From Pascua guehoae (Eukaryota > Basidiomycota > Tremellomycetes > Trichosporonales > Trichosporonaceae), in contig BCJX01000015.1 of NCBI GenBank assembly GCA_001600415.1, forward strand, positions 905,303-942,361: 37,059 nt of DNA, in the 5' to 3' direction. Every line of letters begins with the position of its first letter. Position 1 is the first letter of the stretch. A program made the position numbers and the translations under genes. The notes beneath the pieces were generated by a model. The model did not search any database, had not been told where the DNA came from, and saw nothing but the letters and a program-made list of their open reading frames with translations. This document shows, piece by piece, positions 10,640-22,913 of the stretch.

Positions 10640-13238
10640 TTACCTGGGTCCAGTGACGGGCCAGATTTTACAGCGCCCGTTCTTAAAGCATGTGTCGATC
10701 ATGACCTCGGGGTAGCTGGGAATTTGTCCGCCGTTGGCCTTGAGAATCGCCGTGCATTCGCCCTCCCAGTCGTGAAAGAGGACTTGGGCTGTGCGTCGGT
10801 AGACGGCTTCGAGGGTCATCTCTGGTGGGATGCTGGGTAGTCAGCGGTAGCAGGGAAGGGCGGGTAGAGTAAAGTGTCTCTCGAAAAGCAAGTAGGAGGG
10901 ACACCGAGGTGCACCGTCAGACATTTCAAGAAAAGACAATCCAGTGGTTGATGAACAAGAGCCACACGGCCACCGAAACCACACACTCACTATGAGTCAA
11001 TTGGGGTTGACGCGGCCCGTTGAACCTGTCGAATGAGGTCTTCAGGATCGCTTATATTATACGTGTACGCGTATGGCTCGCCGACCTTTGCGGCAGGGCC
11101 GTGTTGGTGAGCATGACTGCTGGTCAGTGTGTTGAATGTACTCTATAGTTTGATATCAAGACACAAAGCCGCACTCACACAAACAGCTTCCATCCCTCAT
11201 ACTCGGGTTCTCCACGGTAGGGAAGAACCACAGGAACGCCGAGACACATGGCATTGTACGGCGAGGGCGAGATGGGCGGCCGGCCAATGCCGAGCATTGC
11301 GCGCGACTTGGCCACGCGGCGTTGGTACGCCTTCCTGTCCATCTTGTCAAGCTGGACCATACCGTCTGGATTCTTTGTATTACTCTCCCTATCCGACACG
11401 GCAGCGGTCAAGAGCTCGATACCACTCTGTTTGAGCGTGTTGATAATGTGTGGCCAACTGTCGTACATGCCGTTGTTGAAATAGGCTGGCGATGGTTAGT
11501 TTGTACTGTATCCCTTGAGGCGGAGTCAAGGGGATGATGCGCCTCTGCCCCCGTCCGGTAAGGTCACAAAGACCGGTCGCACTGGGTGTTTGACGCCCGC
11601 CATTATCGAGATGGTCCTCGACTGCTTTCGACATGGCTCTGAGAATATTGGCCATACGCACACGACTGCTTTGCAAGGATCAACACGGCATTGTCTCGCT
11701 CCTCCCATGGCGTAACCACAGTTGAGAGACAGCTCTGTTCGATACTGATGGGGATAGCCGTATGACCAGGATACGCATACGGCCTGGGAGATGCCATTAT
11801 TACGACGAGGACACAAGGAGATGGACAAAGGAATGTCTGAAAACGTACACGACGACAAACTTTGATCCGAGTCTGTGTACCGAATATTCCCTGTCTGGAT
11901 CCTCGCTCGATCCAATGCCCCAGACAGACTTGCTGTTGCCTCCATTAGGTGGGTATGCATAGGGACGATCACCCCACTGTTGTTAGGACAACGAGTCTGG
12001 TCAAAGAGAGGACTAGCCGCTTAGAAGCGTGTCCGGAAAAAAAGGATCACTCACAAAGACCAAGGTCATGATGCGCCACGCAGGGAGCTTGCCGTGTTCC
12101 TCTGGAGGAATAGCATCCAAGACGCTAACGTAGGATGCATTGGTGCTGGGTGGTGTGTAGTCTTCGGCACGCACGCAGCGATGGTCGTTGAGGCACTGGA
12201 ACGCAAATAAAGTACACGTGGCTGTGTGTGGCTAGTTTGCAACGTGGCTGTGCAGAGCTTGGTCAAAAGGGGCTTTGAAGAAAAGAAAAGACAGTCACCG
12301 TCGTGTACTGTACTGTACATACTGTACAGTACTGTCATGTTCTCTATTGTGCTATGCACTAGGCCCTGCACCGCCGTGCACCGCGTATCCAACAAGGTCA
12401 AGGTGTGATACGTACATGAGGTCTGGAATCAGGCGCGTGATATTCCACGTATACGTCTCGTAGCCTTTGCCTCGGTTTACTACCATAACCGCAAAGTTGA
12501 GGTTCTCTGCAGCGTCCATCTGTGTCGTTAGCCTTGAAGACGCCCTGTACTCTATCATGTACAGTGCAGTACAACATTGCTGCTTACAATGGGTTGGACC
12601 CAAACACACTCGCCACTTGTGCAACCCTTTCTCATGTACACGTAACCCCAGTCACTGTATACAATGGGCCGCTCGGGGCATTTTACAATGCCGAGGATGC
12701 AGCGTTCAGCGTGGTCCAAGGCATCTCTTTGCTTCTCGTCAAGTCTGTGCGTCAGCCATGGAATAGAATCCTTGGTCGTCTCACGTGCCGTGTCCAAAGA
12801 TACGGCCGTGCTTGTGGATTGAGTAATGGACGCAGCCATTATAGTCTGTGCACTAGCCATTATGTCTGTGCACTGCGTAAACGTAAACGCACAGCACGGC
12901 CTGCACCACATATGCAGCCGCAAAACATCACCCAAGCCAGACGCCAGACACCGTACTCACTCAAACTTGTCCTGGACCTGGCGGAACGCCTGGAGTTGCC
13001 GGAACTGCTTTGCTCGGACGCACTGGGGCGGATCGAGCTGTGGCAACTGGTGTGGTTCCCATCCGGCACAGGAGTCTCCAAATGCAGTCTGGTGAACAAG
13101 GCTGAGAAGGGTCGTCACAGGCCGATCGGATATCGTCGAGTGCTGCACTTGGATGAAAAGGAAAATAGACACGAGGGAGGCAATGGCGACCACGACCAGG
13201 TACCCCTGCGGTAGTTGGCGTAGACCGAGGCGGGTCAT
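10640..13238 (-). CDS. Type II membrane glycosyltransferase, GT18-like
   Basis: Nine exons: 13238-12961, 12900-12588, 12519-12412, 12195-12055, 11976-11849, 11783-11662, 11485-11179, 11116-10991 and 10832-10640, giving 571 residues with all phases consistent. A short cytosolic tail and one membrane anchor (about residues 12-30, GYLVVVAIASLVSIFLFIQ) fit a Golgi type II enzyme. The donor-binding region near 424-453 holds SRAMLGIGRPPISPSPYNAM followed by CLGVPVVLPY. The C-terminus has GEPYAYTYNI and YIPPEMTLEAV. These resemble GT18 (MGAT5, N-glycan beta-1,6-GlcNAc transferase), which has LG-G-P-EGPAPLEA and YMPYEF at matching places. Glycosyltransferase identity is strong, GT18 likely, acceptor unknown. 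The exon 3 donor (GTATCA) is the weakest splice site. Confidence 0.75.
12310..12332. repeat. Short palindrome in an intron of the GT18-like gene
   Basis: Perfect 10-bp arms (GTACTGTACA and TGTACAGTAC) around a 3-base loop, in the 216-base intron between exons 3 and 4. The surrounding 40 bases are a degenerate GTACT repeat. It could fold in the pre-mRNA; no function is implied. Confidence 0.7.
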
Positions 13239-14200
13239 CCTGGTTATCTTTGGGTACGTATAACCGCGGCAGTCGAGGATAGGCGACAAGTGAGTGGAGA
13301 TGAGTTGCGAGGAAAGAAGAAGGGGATAAATGGGCAGGTTGTCCTCGCCCTCACCGACAGGCTGTACTCACCGACATGCTGTCCTCGCCCCCGCGTGAGG
13401 AACGTGTGGGGGGTACTGAGAGTGCCACAAAGGAACGAGCAGTGGGGCAGGCCGAGACTGCGCACACTCTAGCAAGGTGTGCACGTCCCCAGCAGCTCGA
13501 CATCTGCATGTCTGGGCATCTTTATCGTTCGTGTTTGACACCCTCTGAAAGTCAAGTCTGACGCTCGAGCCGCCTTCACTCCTAGGAATCGGTGCCTCCC
13601 AGATCCACATTCGCACAAGCCATTTGAGCCACGGTTGTGTGGCGTTCTCCCTACTCTCTCACCGAGATCCATACAGTGAAGAAGGCCTTCTTAATTGGTG
13701 CCCTCGCCTCGACCGCCCAGTCTTTTTCTCCAGCCTCCTCTGCCGGCTCGTCAGTCGCATTTGAGGAGTCATTCTGCAGCACATTAGCGACTACCTCCCT
13801 TGACCTTCTGCTCCGTTTGTGATGCTCCCAGGCACAGTCCTCGCAAGGGAGAACAAAGGGCCTAGGCCCTGTCGGAACTCGTTGATGCCAGACCCAGTGT
13901 CGACGTTGACGAGACACGCTTGAACACGGATCCCTTTTGTTGCTTTATGCACGTTGATAGAGTGTCTATCCGTGCAGAAGGAAGATCGACATGTGCCACA
14001 AACTATGGAAATGAAATGCACCCACCCCAACCCATGGGCACCCCGTGGGTGGTGAGCTTTCCCACGGTGGCAAAACTATTCCAGGGGCAACCAGCCAGCC
14101 AGCCATGACGCACAACGCTTATCATCATCCCTCGATCCGATCCATCATCTACACACTCGCCATCCATTCATCCTATCCCATTCATCCATCCCGATATCTC
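13239..14200. other. Divergent promoter region of the GT18-like and M28 genes
   Basis: 962 bases between two start codons. Before the M28 ATG there is a repeated CATCC/TCATC-rich leader (14120-14195). On the minus strand, 13900-13665 reads through a short protein-like stretch with CxxC, KRSRRS and an acidic DEPAEEAGE patch, ending at a GTGAGA; it may be an exon relic but has no partner exon that I can find. Confidence 0.45.
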
Positions 14201-16200
14201 ATGCACGCCCTCATCGCCCTCTTGCCGCTCCTCGCCGTCGCATCGGCGCAGGACGTGCTGCTCACGTCCACACCGCCGTCCTTGGCCCCGCCCTGTCTGC
14301 AGGCGGCATACCACGGCGTCTATGGCGGCGAGCACGTCTTCCTCCCCGCGCCCGAGTGCGTGCCGTCCCTGGGCCTGCTGGACTCGGGCGCCCTCGTGCC
14401 CCGCCTGGGTGGACAGATGGTGTGGGTCGGTCCTGCTGGAGTGGAGGGCTCAAAGCGGGGGCATGACGCGATGCGTGATGCGTTTGACGTGACGGCGCGG
14501 GCGGCCCTGCGCGTCGGGCAAGTAACCGCCGGTGACAACGGGGAGCAGGTCGTGTTTGCGTCCGGCGCCACTGCGGGCATTGAGCTCTTGCACGCGTCAG
14601 ACTCGGGCATGTTCCTCTCTGTCCCAGACGCGCTCGTGCCCGTCCTCGACACGCTCCTCCCGCCCCACGTCGTCCCCGTCGCCGTCTCGCCGTCCGCCCT
14701 CCCATCCCCTCGCTCGGCGGGGACACCGTCGACACTCGCCTACGACATTCCAGAGCACTACGCCAAGCATCTCGCCAACGTTACCGCCCACCTCCGCTTT
14801 GACCCCGCCATTAACCGCGTCGTCGCGTCGCTCGACGCCGCGCGCATCGCACACGACATTACGTACCTCACGGGCGAGCGCGAGGATAGCGATATTGAGA
14901 GCAGGCACAGCTTTTCGCCCGGCGCAAGGAAAGCTGCGGCGTGGATCAAGGGTGAGTGTGGAGCTTGCGAAGCTTGCAGAGTCAGCATGAAGAGCGCCCC
15001 AGGCTGGCGTACAGCACCATGTGTGCCATATGGGTTTGGTGGTGTACTGTACGCTAGTGCTGGAATCGCCCCGAATCGACCCCTACACCCACATGTGCCC
15101 GCCCCGAAACCGGCATGTTGCCCGAGCCCACTCTGACCCGCAGACCAGGTAGAAGCCACCGGCGCCTCGTGCTCGTACTTTGACTTCCTCCCCGGCTTTG
15201 CCCCCGACGTCATCTGCACGTACCCGTCCGTGTCCAACTCGTCCGAGCGCGTGATCCTGAGTGGGCACTACGACAGCCGCGGCACGTTTGGCTCGGTGCG
15301 CATGCCCGGAGCCGACGACGACGGGTCCGGGTCCGGCCACGTGCTCGCGGTTGCGCGTGCGATCCACGAGCACGCTGTGCAGTTTGACAAGAGCGTCACC
15401 CTCGCCTTCTTTGCGGGCGAGGAACAGGGCCTGCTCGGCAGCTATGGCTATGCCAAGCATCTTGCCAAGACGAATGCCACCGTCATCCTGCAGGTCCAGG
15501 CGGATATGCTCGCGTATCGCGTACCAGGGGAGCCGTTGCAGATGGGTCTGCCGGAGAGGTGAGTGCGCGTGTGGCGGGTGCGGCTGGTTGTTGTGGCGTC
15601 GGGCTAGGTGGGACGACGACGTGAGGCTGCCGAACGGCCTGTCCCGTTGCAGTATGATGAGCCCGTGCCTTCGTGGCGAGTGCTACTGAGGGCGCCGAGG
15701 GCATTGGTGTCATGGTGCAAATGGGACTGCAGAGGACCACGATTGCTGCGATTGTCATGGTTGCCACGAGTTCCACAACCTGCACTAGTTCCACGGTTAC
15801 AACTATTGCCACACCGACATCTTCTAGTTCCATCACCAGAGTACAGCCCACCACCACTCATCTCCCGCCCCAACCTCCCAACTAACACCCCAGCATCGAG
15901 CTCCCCGAAGCCGGCACGCTCCTCGCCTCGCTCGCGCAGCTGTACGCCCCCGAGCTCGTCGTGGGCCGCACCGCCGCGTGCTGCTCGGACCACCAGTCGT
16001 TCCTCGCGTGGGGCTTCCCGGCCAGCCAGGTCTTTGAGCGCGCCGGCTGGATCGCCGACCCGCAGTACCACCAGTCGGGCGACCTGACCGAGCGCGAGGG
16101 GTACGACTTTGAGCAGGTCGTTAGTATTGCAAAGGTCACGCTCGCGGCCGTGTTGGAGGTGGGTGGCGGGATTGTACCCGAGCGCGAGCGCCCGGAGTGA
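14201..16200 (+). CDS. Secreted M28 family zinc aminopeptidase
   Basis: Predicted to remove N-terminal residues from peptides using two zinc ions, in the vacuole or outside the cell. Exons 14201-14951, 15144-15558 and 15894-16200 give 490 residues. The start is chosen because it opens a signal peptide (MHALIALLPLLAVASAQ). The usual M28 ligands are all present: His292 in GHYDSR, Asp309 in GADDDGSGSG, the Glu343-Glu344 pair in FFAGEEQGLLGS, Asp371 in QADM, and His448 in DPQYHQSGD. The catalytic site therefore looks intact. Introns have GTGAGT donors, with CTGAC or CTAAC branch sites. The roughly 250-residue N-terminal part before the peptidase core is less conserved in my reading. Substrate preference cannot be read from sequence. 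Confidence 0.9.
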
Positions 16201-16794
16201 GCCTTGAGGTACCGGGCTAGGTGAGAGTGGAGAAGATGGGGAAGGGGTTGGGTGTTGGGCTGGGCGTTGGAGGGGGGAGAGGTGCAGTCAGTTGGAGGGA
16301 GAGGTGGAGTGGAGCGAATGGAAGGAGCGGCAGGTTGGAACGGACTGGCGAGGAAGCAATCTAGAACAAGACACGATAAGAAGGTAGACATCAATGCATC
16401 GAGTGCAGAATAGACTTGTCGAGTGCAGAGTAACTCGAAGTGCTGAATAGCCTCGTGCTCAGCCATGAGCGACCAGCGTCAACGTCCAGGCGCCCATGGG
16501 CTATGTCTATACGTGCATGGCAGTAATACAATTCGTCGTCTCTGCTGCGTCCTCCGATATACCCAGACCGGCTGGCTGGCGGCAGTCGTGCGCCGCGCTA
16601 GGGCCGATGACGGCGCACGGCGTGCCGCTGTCCGCAGTGGGGACGGGCACACGTACCCATGTGTTGGGCCCATGGCCAACCTCGCCAGTCAAAGTCCCCG
16701 TACCTCGCGCCAATACATGACTGGCGGGTCCATGTCACCATGTCGCTGTCACGCGCATGCCTCGCGCCCGCGCCGCTCTCATCCCTCGACACGC
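16201..16794. other. Tail-to-tail region between the M28 and ITFG1-like genes
   Basis: 594 bases between convergent stops. The first 150 bases are G-rich on the plus strand. A repeated TGTCGAGTGCAGA-like motif occurs near 16395-16430. I see no gene. Confidence 0.55.
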
Positions 16795-19700
16795 CTAGAG
16801 CGCCTGGAAGTTGATAGCATGCAGTGCCCGCCTGCGCTCCTTTTCGTCTTCGCGCTTCTCGCGCTCGCCGAGCCACACCACGACCATGCCGAGTGTCACG
16901 ACGGTGCCGACGACCGCGGCCCCGACCCACGGCACGACGTCGCCGGGGTGGAGGTACAGTTCCGAGCGCCACTCGGGCGAGCGCTCCTTGACGGGCGACG
17001 TGTCGGCAGACGTGTTGCCCGAATCGGACGGTGCTCCGGGCCATGGGGGGTTGATGAGGACCTGCGAGTTGGGAATGAGGCTCTCGAGGAGTGTCCAGTG
17101 GTCTGGTGCGGCGAGGGATGTGCCGACGACGAGACGCTCGACGTAGTTGTTTGTCCGGCCCAGGCCGATGAATGTGTGTGGTGTCTGGAGGGATTGGTAG
17201 TTTGTTTGGGGGAGTTGGACCACTGGGGTGTGAGCTGGACTCGGAGAGGGGGGGGGCTTACCCTGCTGTGCGTGCCGGCGTCCGGCCGTGTCGAAGACGG
17301 TGAGCTTGAATGTCGCGCCAGAGTAGCTCGCGCCGAGGGCCTGGGGTTAGCACGTCGGCGTGTCTGCGTGGGAGTGGGGGGGGCTTGCTGGGCGGAGGCT
17401 GACGGTGACCGAGTCCAGTCAGGCCGCAACTGGCCACGAGTCGAGCCACACAAGTTCGACTCCAGTAAACACTCCCCGAGCGCTCGCATTCATACGCTGC
17501 CAACACAACCCGCGTCCACTCACAGAGTACTGTTTTCCGCCGTCTGTCGGCTCACACTCGCGGTCGCACGCGCCGTTCAGGACTGCGGTTAGTAACCACT
17601 CTGGACGAAATAATAGCACAAGCGGCTGCGCTGGGTGCTTCCTAGTCACTCCACCCACCCTGCGCCTTGAGGAAGAATGCGTCGTTGTAAAAGTTATTCT
17701 GAATGAAGGTGACGCGCTCGCCGTCCTGCTTGCCCGTGCGCTGGACCATGATATCGAGTGATCCCTGCCATCAGCCGTCTGCACGCTGCACCTACACGAG
17801 TGCTCTCCCGCTCGACTGCGAAGTCCACGCGGGGAACACTTTCTGCACCATTCTGCCATGGAAGCACGACTTACATCATCATCGAGGTCGATCCAGCTCG
17901 CACCCGTCGCATCGGCAATGGCATCCAGCGCCTCCCACCCCTTACCCCTGGCGACGACGAACCCGCGTGCGCCGCGGTGCTTGGTGTTATCGCACCCCAG
18001 CACGCCCTTGCCACACGGCACATTGTGGAGGACGTGTACGCGCGATGCAGTCGCGTTGGTGACTGTGATGAGGAGATCGGGGAAGCCGTCCACGTCATAG
18101 TCTCCGGGCCGGATGGGGAGAGGCACGTCGCGCTCCCCGGGCGCGTTGAGGAGGAGCTTTACGCGCTCGCCGGGGAAGAGGTCTTCGAGCTTGATCGTGC
18201 TCATGAACTCGCTGCCCTCGTACATTTCAAAGGCAAAGGACGCGTCGCCCTCGCAGAGCCGGCCCCAGCCGCGGCACATGAGGCGACCGCCGGGGTCGTA
18301 CCACGAGTTCTCGGTCGCGCATAGTGGTGCTTGGTCGTTGTAGGCGACGTGGATTGCGCAGCCGCTGCCCTCACCCGTCGAGGTGGTGTGCTTGTCACAC
18401 GTCGCAAAGACCATGTCGATCGAGCCGTCCCGGTCTGGTGTCAGCGAGGTGGGTTTGTTGGTGCTGTGTGTGCTGTGTGATCACGGGAGGCCGACAATGT
18501 AGACATGAGTTAAGGCGCCTGGCATACAAGAGCCATGATGCAGCGAGTCATTCTGCCAGCGCCGACATACACAGGGATGGCCTGCCACGCTGCTACTTGG
18601 CCCGTGACGGCCACGAAGTCCCTTCAAGGTGACCACCACCACGCCCAACACACCAACCCGCGCAACTCACTCATATCCGCAAACGACAGCGCCTTGCTAT
18701 TCTTGGGCAGGTCAAAGCTGGGACCGAGGGCATACCCGTCCTTGCCGCCATTGAGCCATACCTGGATCTTGCGGTCGTTGGCGTGCCCGCGCCCGCAGTG
18801 GAGGACGATATCTGGCAGGCAGTCGCCGTTGATGTCGACGTATGCCGACGAGTGGGGCGTGACGAGCGTGCACACGTCGGGCGAGGGGTACAGTGGTGAC
18901 TGCTCGGGGCTGAGCCCTGACCCGTTATAGTTGCGCCACGACTGCAGCAGCACGCCTTGCGGGTCGTCTTCGTCGTACACAAAGCCCAGGAGGGACGGGA
19001 GGAGCGTTGCGCCGTGGTCGAAGATGAGGGGCTGGGGGAGCGTGGACGAGGTGAGTTCCCAGCGGTGTCCGGTGCCTGTGTGTTAGCGGCGGCGTGAGTT
19101 CCGTGGCCGGGTTGCCGTGGGTTGTGGGTGTTGTGAGAGCAGCTGCGTGGATAGACCCGACAGCGAGAGCCAGGATGAGTACCTAGCTGCAAGACACGAA
19201 ACGTGCTGCCCAAGAATTGTCCCAGCAGACCAGGTCGGGACTGACATTCCAGCAGTGCCTTCTCCCCTGCAGTCCCCACCACCCTCGAACACTCTCTCCC
19301 ATATGTCCCATATACACCATGCCGACTCGGACTCACCCAATCCCCCCTCGGCACCCAAGACGACCTCCATATCCGTTTGCTGCTTGCCCTTGCCGCTCCA
19401 CCACGAACTCCCCGCCTCGAGCATCATGACGAGGATGTCCAGCCGCCCGTCCCCGTTAAAGTCGGCGGGTACGACGTTGACGACGGGCTTGGGGAACTTG
19501 AGCTCGGTGCCGAGCGTATACCGGAACGAGTCTGGGGTTAGCCGGGGTGAATGTGGGGGTGGGAGTAGGCGTGGGGGCGGGGGTGAACGTCAGGTTGTGA
19601 GGGGTGAGAATGTTGTCGAGCGAGTCTCAGTGACGGGCGAGCAGAGCGCGGCCTCCATCTGGCGCCGAGTAGCGAGATCAACGTCTCAGAAGCTGCGACG

Positions 19701-20453
19701 CCGCTCCAAGCGCTCGGCGACGGGCAAGCAGAGCGCCGTCCACCTGGCGCCAGCGAGCTCAACGCCTCAGCAGCGACGCCGCTCCGCAGCATAGGCTTGG
19801 TTCAGCGACGGGCAAGCAGAGCGCGCCCTCCACCTGGTGGTGCCGAGTAGCGAGATCAACGTCTCAGCTACGCCGCTCCAGCATAGACTCGACCACATCT
19901 CACAAACAGCGCCAACACGCAACCACGCAGCCCAGCGCACCACTCCACCCGCCACATCGAAGTCGCAACTCACCGCGGTTCCACAGGTAGACCTGGAGCG
20001 TCTTTTCGTCCTTGAGGATGAACAGGTCCAGGCTGGGGTCAGCCGACGCTCCGTCTCTGAAGGGGGCCGCTCCGTGTCTCGTGTGCTCGATTTCAGGGGA
20101 GGGGTTGGCGGTCAAGCTGCGGCAGCTCATTGACAACTATCCTCCCCACAGCTCTCCCCGGCNNNNNNNNNNNNNNNNNNNNNNNNNNNNNNNNNNNNNN
20201 NNNNNNNNNNNNNNNNNNNNNNNNNNNNCCTGTGCGCGCCTGACCCCTTTGTCAGACATGCCCGCCCCCCACCCAGCCATACCCACTTCTGATCCCCATC
20301 CACATCGCCGATCGCGACGACGCGCCCGCCCCCGACGCCCAGATTGCCCGCATTGAGGAGCGCCTCGGCCGTGAACCGTTTCTGCTTGAAGGGCCAGAAG
20401 GCCGCGGCGGGCGCGGCGGCCAGCACGAGCGCGAGGAGGTGCCGCAGGCGCAT
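16795..20453 (-). CDS. FG-GAP repeat membrane protein, ITFG1/LINKIN (TIP) family
   Basis: Nine exons: 20453-20287, 20032-19974, 19531-19337, 19075-18671, 18434-17875, 17764-17659, 17582-17524, 17340-17262 and 17222-16795, giving 685 residues in consistent phase. A signal peptide (MRLRHLLALVLAAAPAAAFW) precedes a beta-propeller with six calcium-site-like repeats: DVDGDQNLD, DFNGDGRLD, DINGDCLPD, DMNRDGSID, DYDVDGFPD and DLDDDGSLD. Three of these are rebuilt only by the proposed splices, which supports the model. One membrane helix lies near the C-terminus (VVPWVGAAVVGTVVTLGMVVV). The tail ERRRALHAINFQAL resembles the animal ITFG1 ending EAHRFHFDAM. Animal members act in cell adhesion and bind RUVBL ATPases; the fungal role is unknown. 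The first intron contains the assembly gap. Confidence 0.9.
19632..19887. repeat. 87-bp minisatellite, three units, in an ITFG1-like intron
   Basis: Units begin at the GACGGGC anchors at 19632, 19719 and 19807, giving periods of 87 and 88. Shared stretches are AGCAGAGCGC, CACCTGG, GAGATCAACG, and CGCCGCTCCA. The array fills most of the 442-base intron 19973-19532, which is far longer than most introns here. Confidence 0.85.
20163..20228. other. Assembly gap of 66 N
   Basis: Unknown bases inside the first intron of the ITFG1-like gene. The coding exons on both sides join in frame without it (DQ plus N plus LDLF), so no coding sequence needs to be missing. Confidence 0.98.
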
Positions 20454-20768
20454 GGTGCGCTGAGTAAGAGTGGGAGCGGAGAAGTTGGAGGTTGGAGGTT
20501 GGGGGAGGGATGTTGTCTTGTCTTGGCTTGGCTTGAGATGCGTGTCGGCGTCGTCATGCCGGCTGGCCGGCGCGGTGCCCTGGGTGGCGACCGCGGGAGC
20601 AATTCTCCACCAACGCGTCTGCAACTGGATATATTATGAACCATGATGAACCACGTCTGCACGTCTGCAAGTCTGCACTGCACGCCTGCACTGCACGTCT
20701 ACGCCTGCGCTGCACGTCCAACTCGCTCAGGTTCATAGTCCGGGCCACGGCTGCATGCTACTATACAA
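20454..20768. other. ITFG1-like promoter and 3' end of the PEX-like gene
   Basis: 315 bases. Around 20640-20720 there is a degenerate repeat of CTGCACGTCTGCA-like units, about 12 bp each. I see no gene. Confidence 0.55.
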
Positions 20769-22913
20769 CTACGCGCCCATGCTCCCCATGGCCTTTTTGA
20801 GGCGGAGCCGCAGGGCGTCGTCGCGGCTCTGGTTCGAGGGGATGAGCGTGGACGGTGCCGGGGACGGGGCGGGGACGGGCGCGACGGCCACGGTGGAGGG
20901 GGCACGCATGCCGTCGAGCGAGCGGCGGCCAGAGTCGCTGCCTGGCGGCTTGAGTGCGGCGGCGGTTGCCGAGCTGTTCGACGCGGTCGACAGGCCCGAC
21001 ACGGACCGTGCGTCCTTGGCGCCCTGCTTGGCTGGCAGGGCCGGGACGCCGCCGCGGGGTGTCGCGGCGCCAGACCCGGGCGGCGGGGCGTCCAGGTCGA
21101 TCACCTCGGGGAGCGGGGCCAGGTCGGGTATCCGGTGCACGCTCTCGACGCACACTGCGCGGCGCTGCCAGCGGCGCCGGCGGGTGAACTGGGGTCAGCG
21201 GGGATGAACTGGGATTGGGGAGGGCAAGGTTAGGTCCAGTCGCACTCTACATCTACGGCTGGTCATCATGCAGCTAGACGATGGTGCAAACGTCTACCTC
21301 AGCCCTCCTTAACGCAACTGGACCTCATTAAACGACCTCTTATGCTTGCAGCCGGCTTTGCACCACCCCCAACTCGCACAACTCACCTTGCCGAGACCGC
21401 CGCGGGGGCCCATGTTCTCCCACTTGTTGTCGCCATACACCCACCCGTCGGCGTCAGTCGCGTCGTCAGTCTCGGGGATGCCAGCGCCGGACGGCACTGG
21501 AGCGCCGGGGGCACCATGCGTGTCGTCGCTGGCCTCTGTGCTTGTCTCTGACCCAGTGCGGGCGCGGGGCACGGCTGGCTTGACGGGCGAAACTGTGCTG
21601 GTGGGCGTCGATGTCCCCGGCATCTGGACGCTCTTGAGGCGGCCGAGGCCTTTTGCAAACGCCTGCTCTGCAATGCTGGGGTTGCGCGCGTGGGTCGTGG
21701 CGTCCTCTGGGATTGCAGTGGTTGTGAGAGTGGAGAAGAGGCCCGATGTGGGACGGGCGGGTGCGGCGGGCGCACTGGGCGCGGTGGTATCGTCTGCAGC
21801 GGCGCCGCCGTTGGGTGCCTTTGCGGGCGGGTTGGTGGCTCCTGCTGGACCGGTAGTCTTGCGGACGACGGACCAGTCGTCGTCGAGCCAGCGCCACGTC
21901 GCGGTGCGGCGGACCTGGGCGCGGGGCTCAATCTTAGTCGGCGCCGGCAGGTCAATGCTGGCGGGCGGGGGCAGGGTGAATGCCACGGGCGGCGAGACGG
22001 GGAGGAGATGCGAGTCGCACCAGCTCGGACGTTCCTGCGGGAGCAGGGCGGATGTCCAGTCGAGGCCCATCCACCACCGCTGGTTCTCGTGGAGCTCGAA
22101 GCGGAAGTAGATTGGGTTGCCTGCGCGATCGGCGCGGAGGCCGTCGGCCTCTTCGTCTGGAACGGCGCCAAACGGCCCGAGCGTGGTGGATGGCCGGCGG
22201 GACGCGGCCCACTTGGAGCGGAGCCAGCCAAACGGCGAGCCGAGGCGGTAGTCGCGTTCACCGGGGGAGCCAAACGTAAAGAGGAAGAGTAACGTCACGA
22301 CGCGGCGGACGGTGAGGCTCCGCGAGAGGAGGTCGACGACGTGCGCGAGCGGCGGCGACGGGAGGAGGAGCGCGATTGTCCCCGCGAGCGCGAGGAGGGT
22401 ACGTGTTCCAAGAACATGGCCGGCGCCGATCCACACGGCCCACAGGACGAGCAGGCCGCGGACGAGGCGCCACGGGCCGAGCTGCCGGAAGCGGGCATAC
22501 ACGGACGCGAGCGGCGGGATGGGCGAGGGGGGCAGGATGGTGTAAATCTGGTTCAGGTCGGCAATGGTGTGCAGGAGCGCCTCGGTGGTTGCCGGTTGCG
22601 CCGGGGTGGGAATGACCGGCTGTCGCGTGCCCAGCCGCAGCCGCTGGAGCGGCGCCAGCGGCAAAAAGAGAATCGGCGGCAAGAGCCACGCAAACGCATA
22701 CCACGACCCCAGACACATGGCCCACCACAACAGCACCACCAGCCAGCTCTCGAGACGCCGCTCGGGCTTCCAGCTCAGCACCTCGAGCGACGCGCGGAGC
22801 GCCGCAATCGGCGCCCGGAACAGGATCAGCAGGCGAAGTACCGGCGTGGGCACCGATCCGACAATGTCGGTCGGCGAGAGCGCCTCGGGCCCGGCCTCGG
22901 CCGCCGGGCTCAT
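20769..22913 (-). CDS. Dysferlin-domain peroxin, PEX23/PEX30 type
   Basis: ER or peroxisomal membrane protein of the family that controls peroxisome number and ER contact sites. Exons 22913-21387 and 21188-20769 give 648 residues. The ATG at 22913 is the first in frame; upstream in-frame codons are non-ATG. Hydrophobic segments lie near residues 55-90, 150-190 and 203-214. The N-terminal dysferlin motif is at 268-300 (YFRFELHENQRWW, then ERPSWCD), followed by WRWLDDDW at 340-347. The second motif is rebuilt across the intron: DGWVYGDNKWENMG, then GK-FTRRRRWQRRAV. Both belong to Pex24p/DysF proteins. The linker between them and the tail are Pro/Ser/Thr-rich and probably disordered. Which yeast paralogue (PEX30, 31, 32 or Yarrowia PEX23) it matches is unresolved. 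Confidence 0.87.

Noticed and set aside
11553..11680. Apparent frameshift in the GT18-like gene
   Set aside because: Using the GTGCGT donor at 11661 restores the frame as LAKQS-SYFNNGM, so neither a frameshift nor a rare donor is needed.
13651..13917. Minus-strand CxxC and acidic open frame in the divergent promoter
   Set aside because: It looks somewhat protein-like and ends near a GTGAGA, but I find no partner exon, start context or family match. It is noted in the intergenic entry only.
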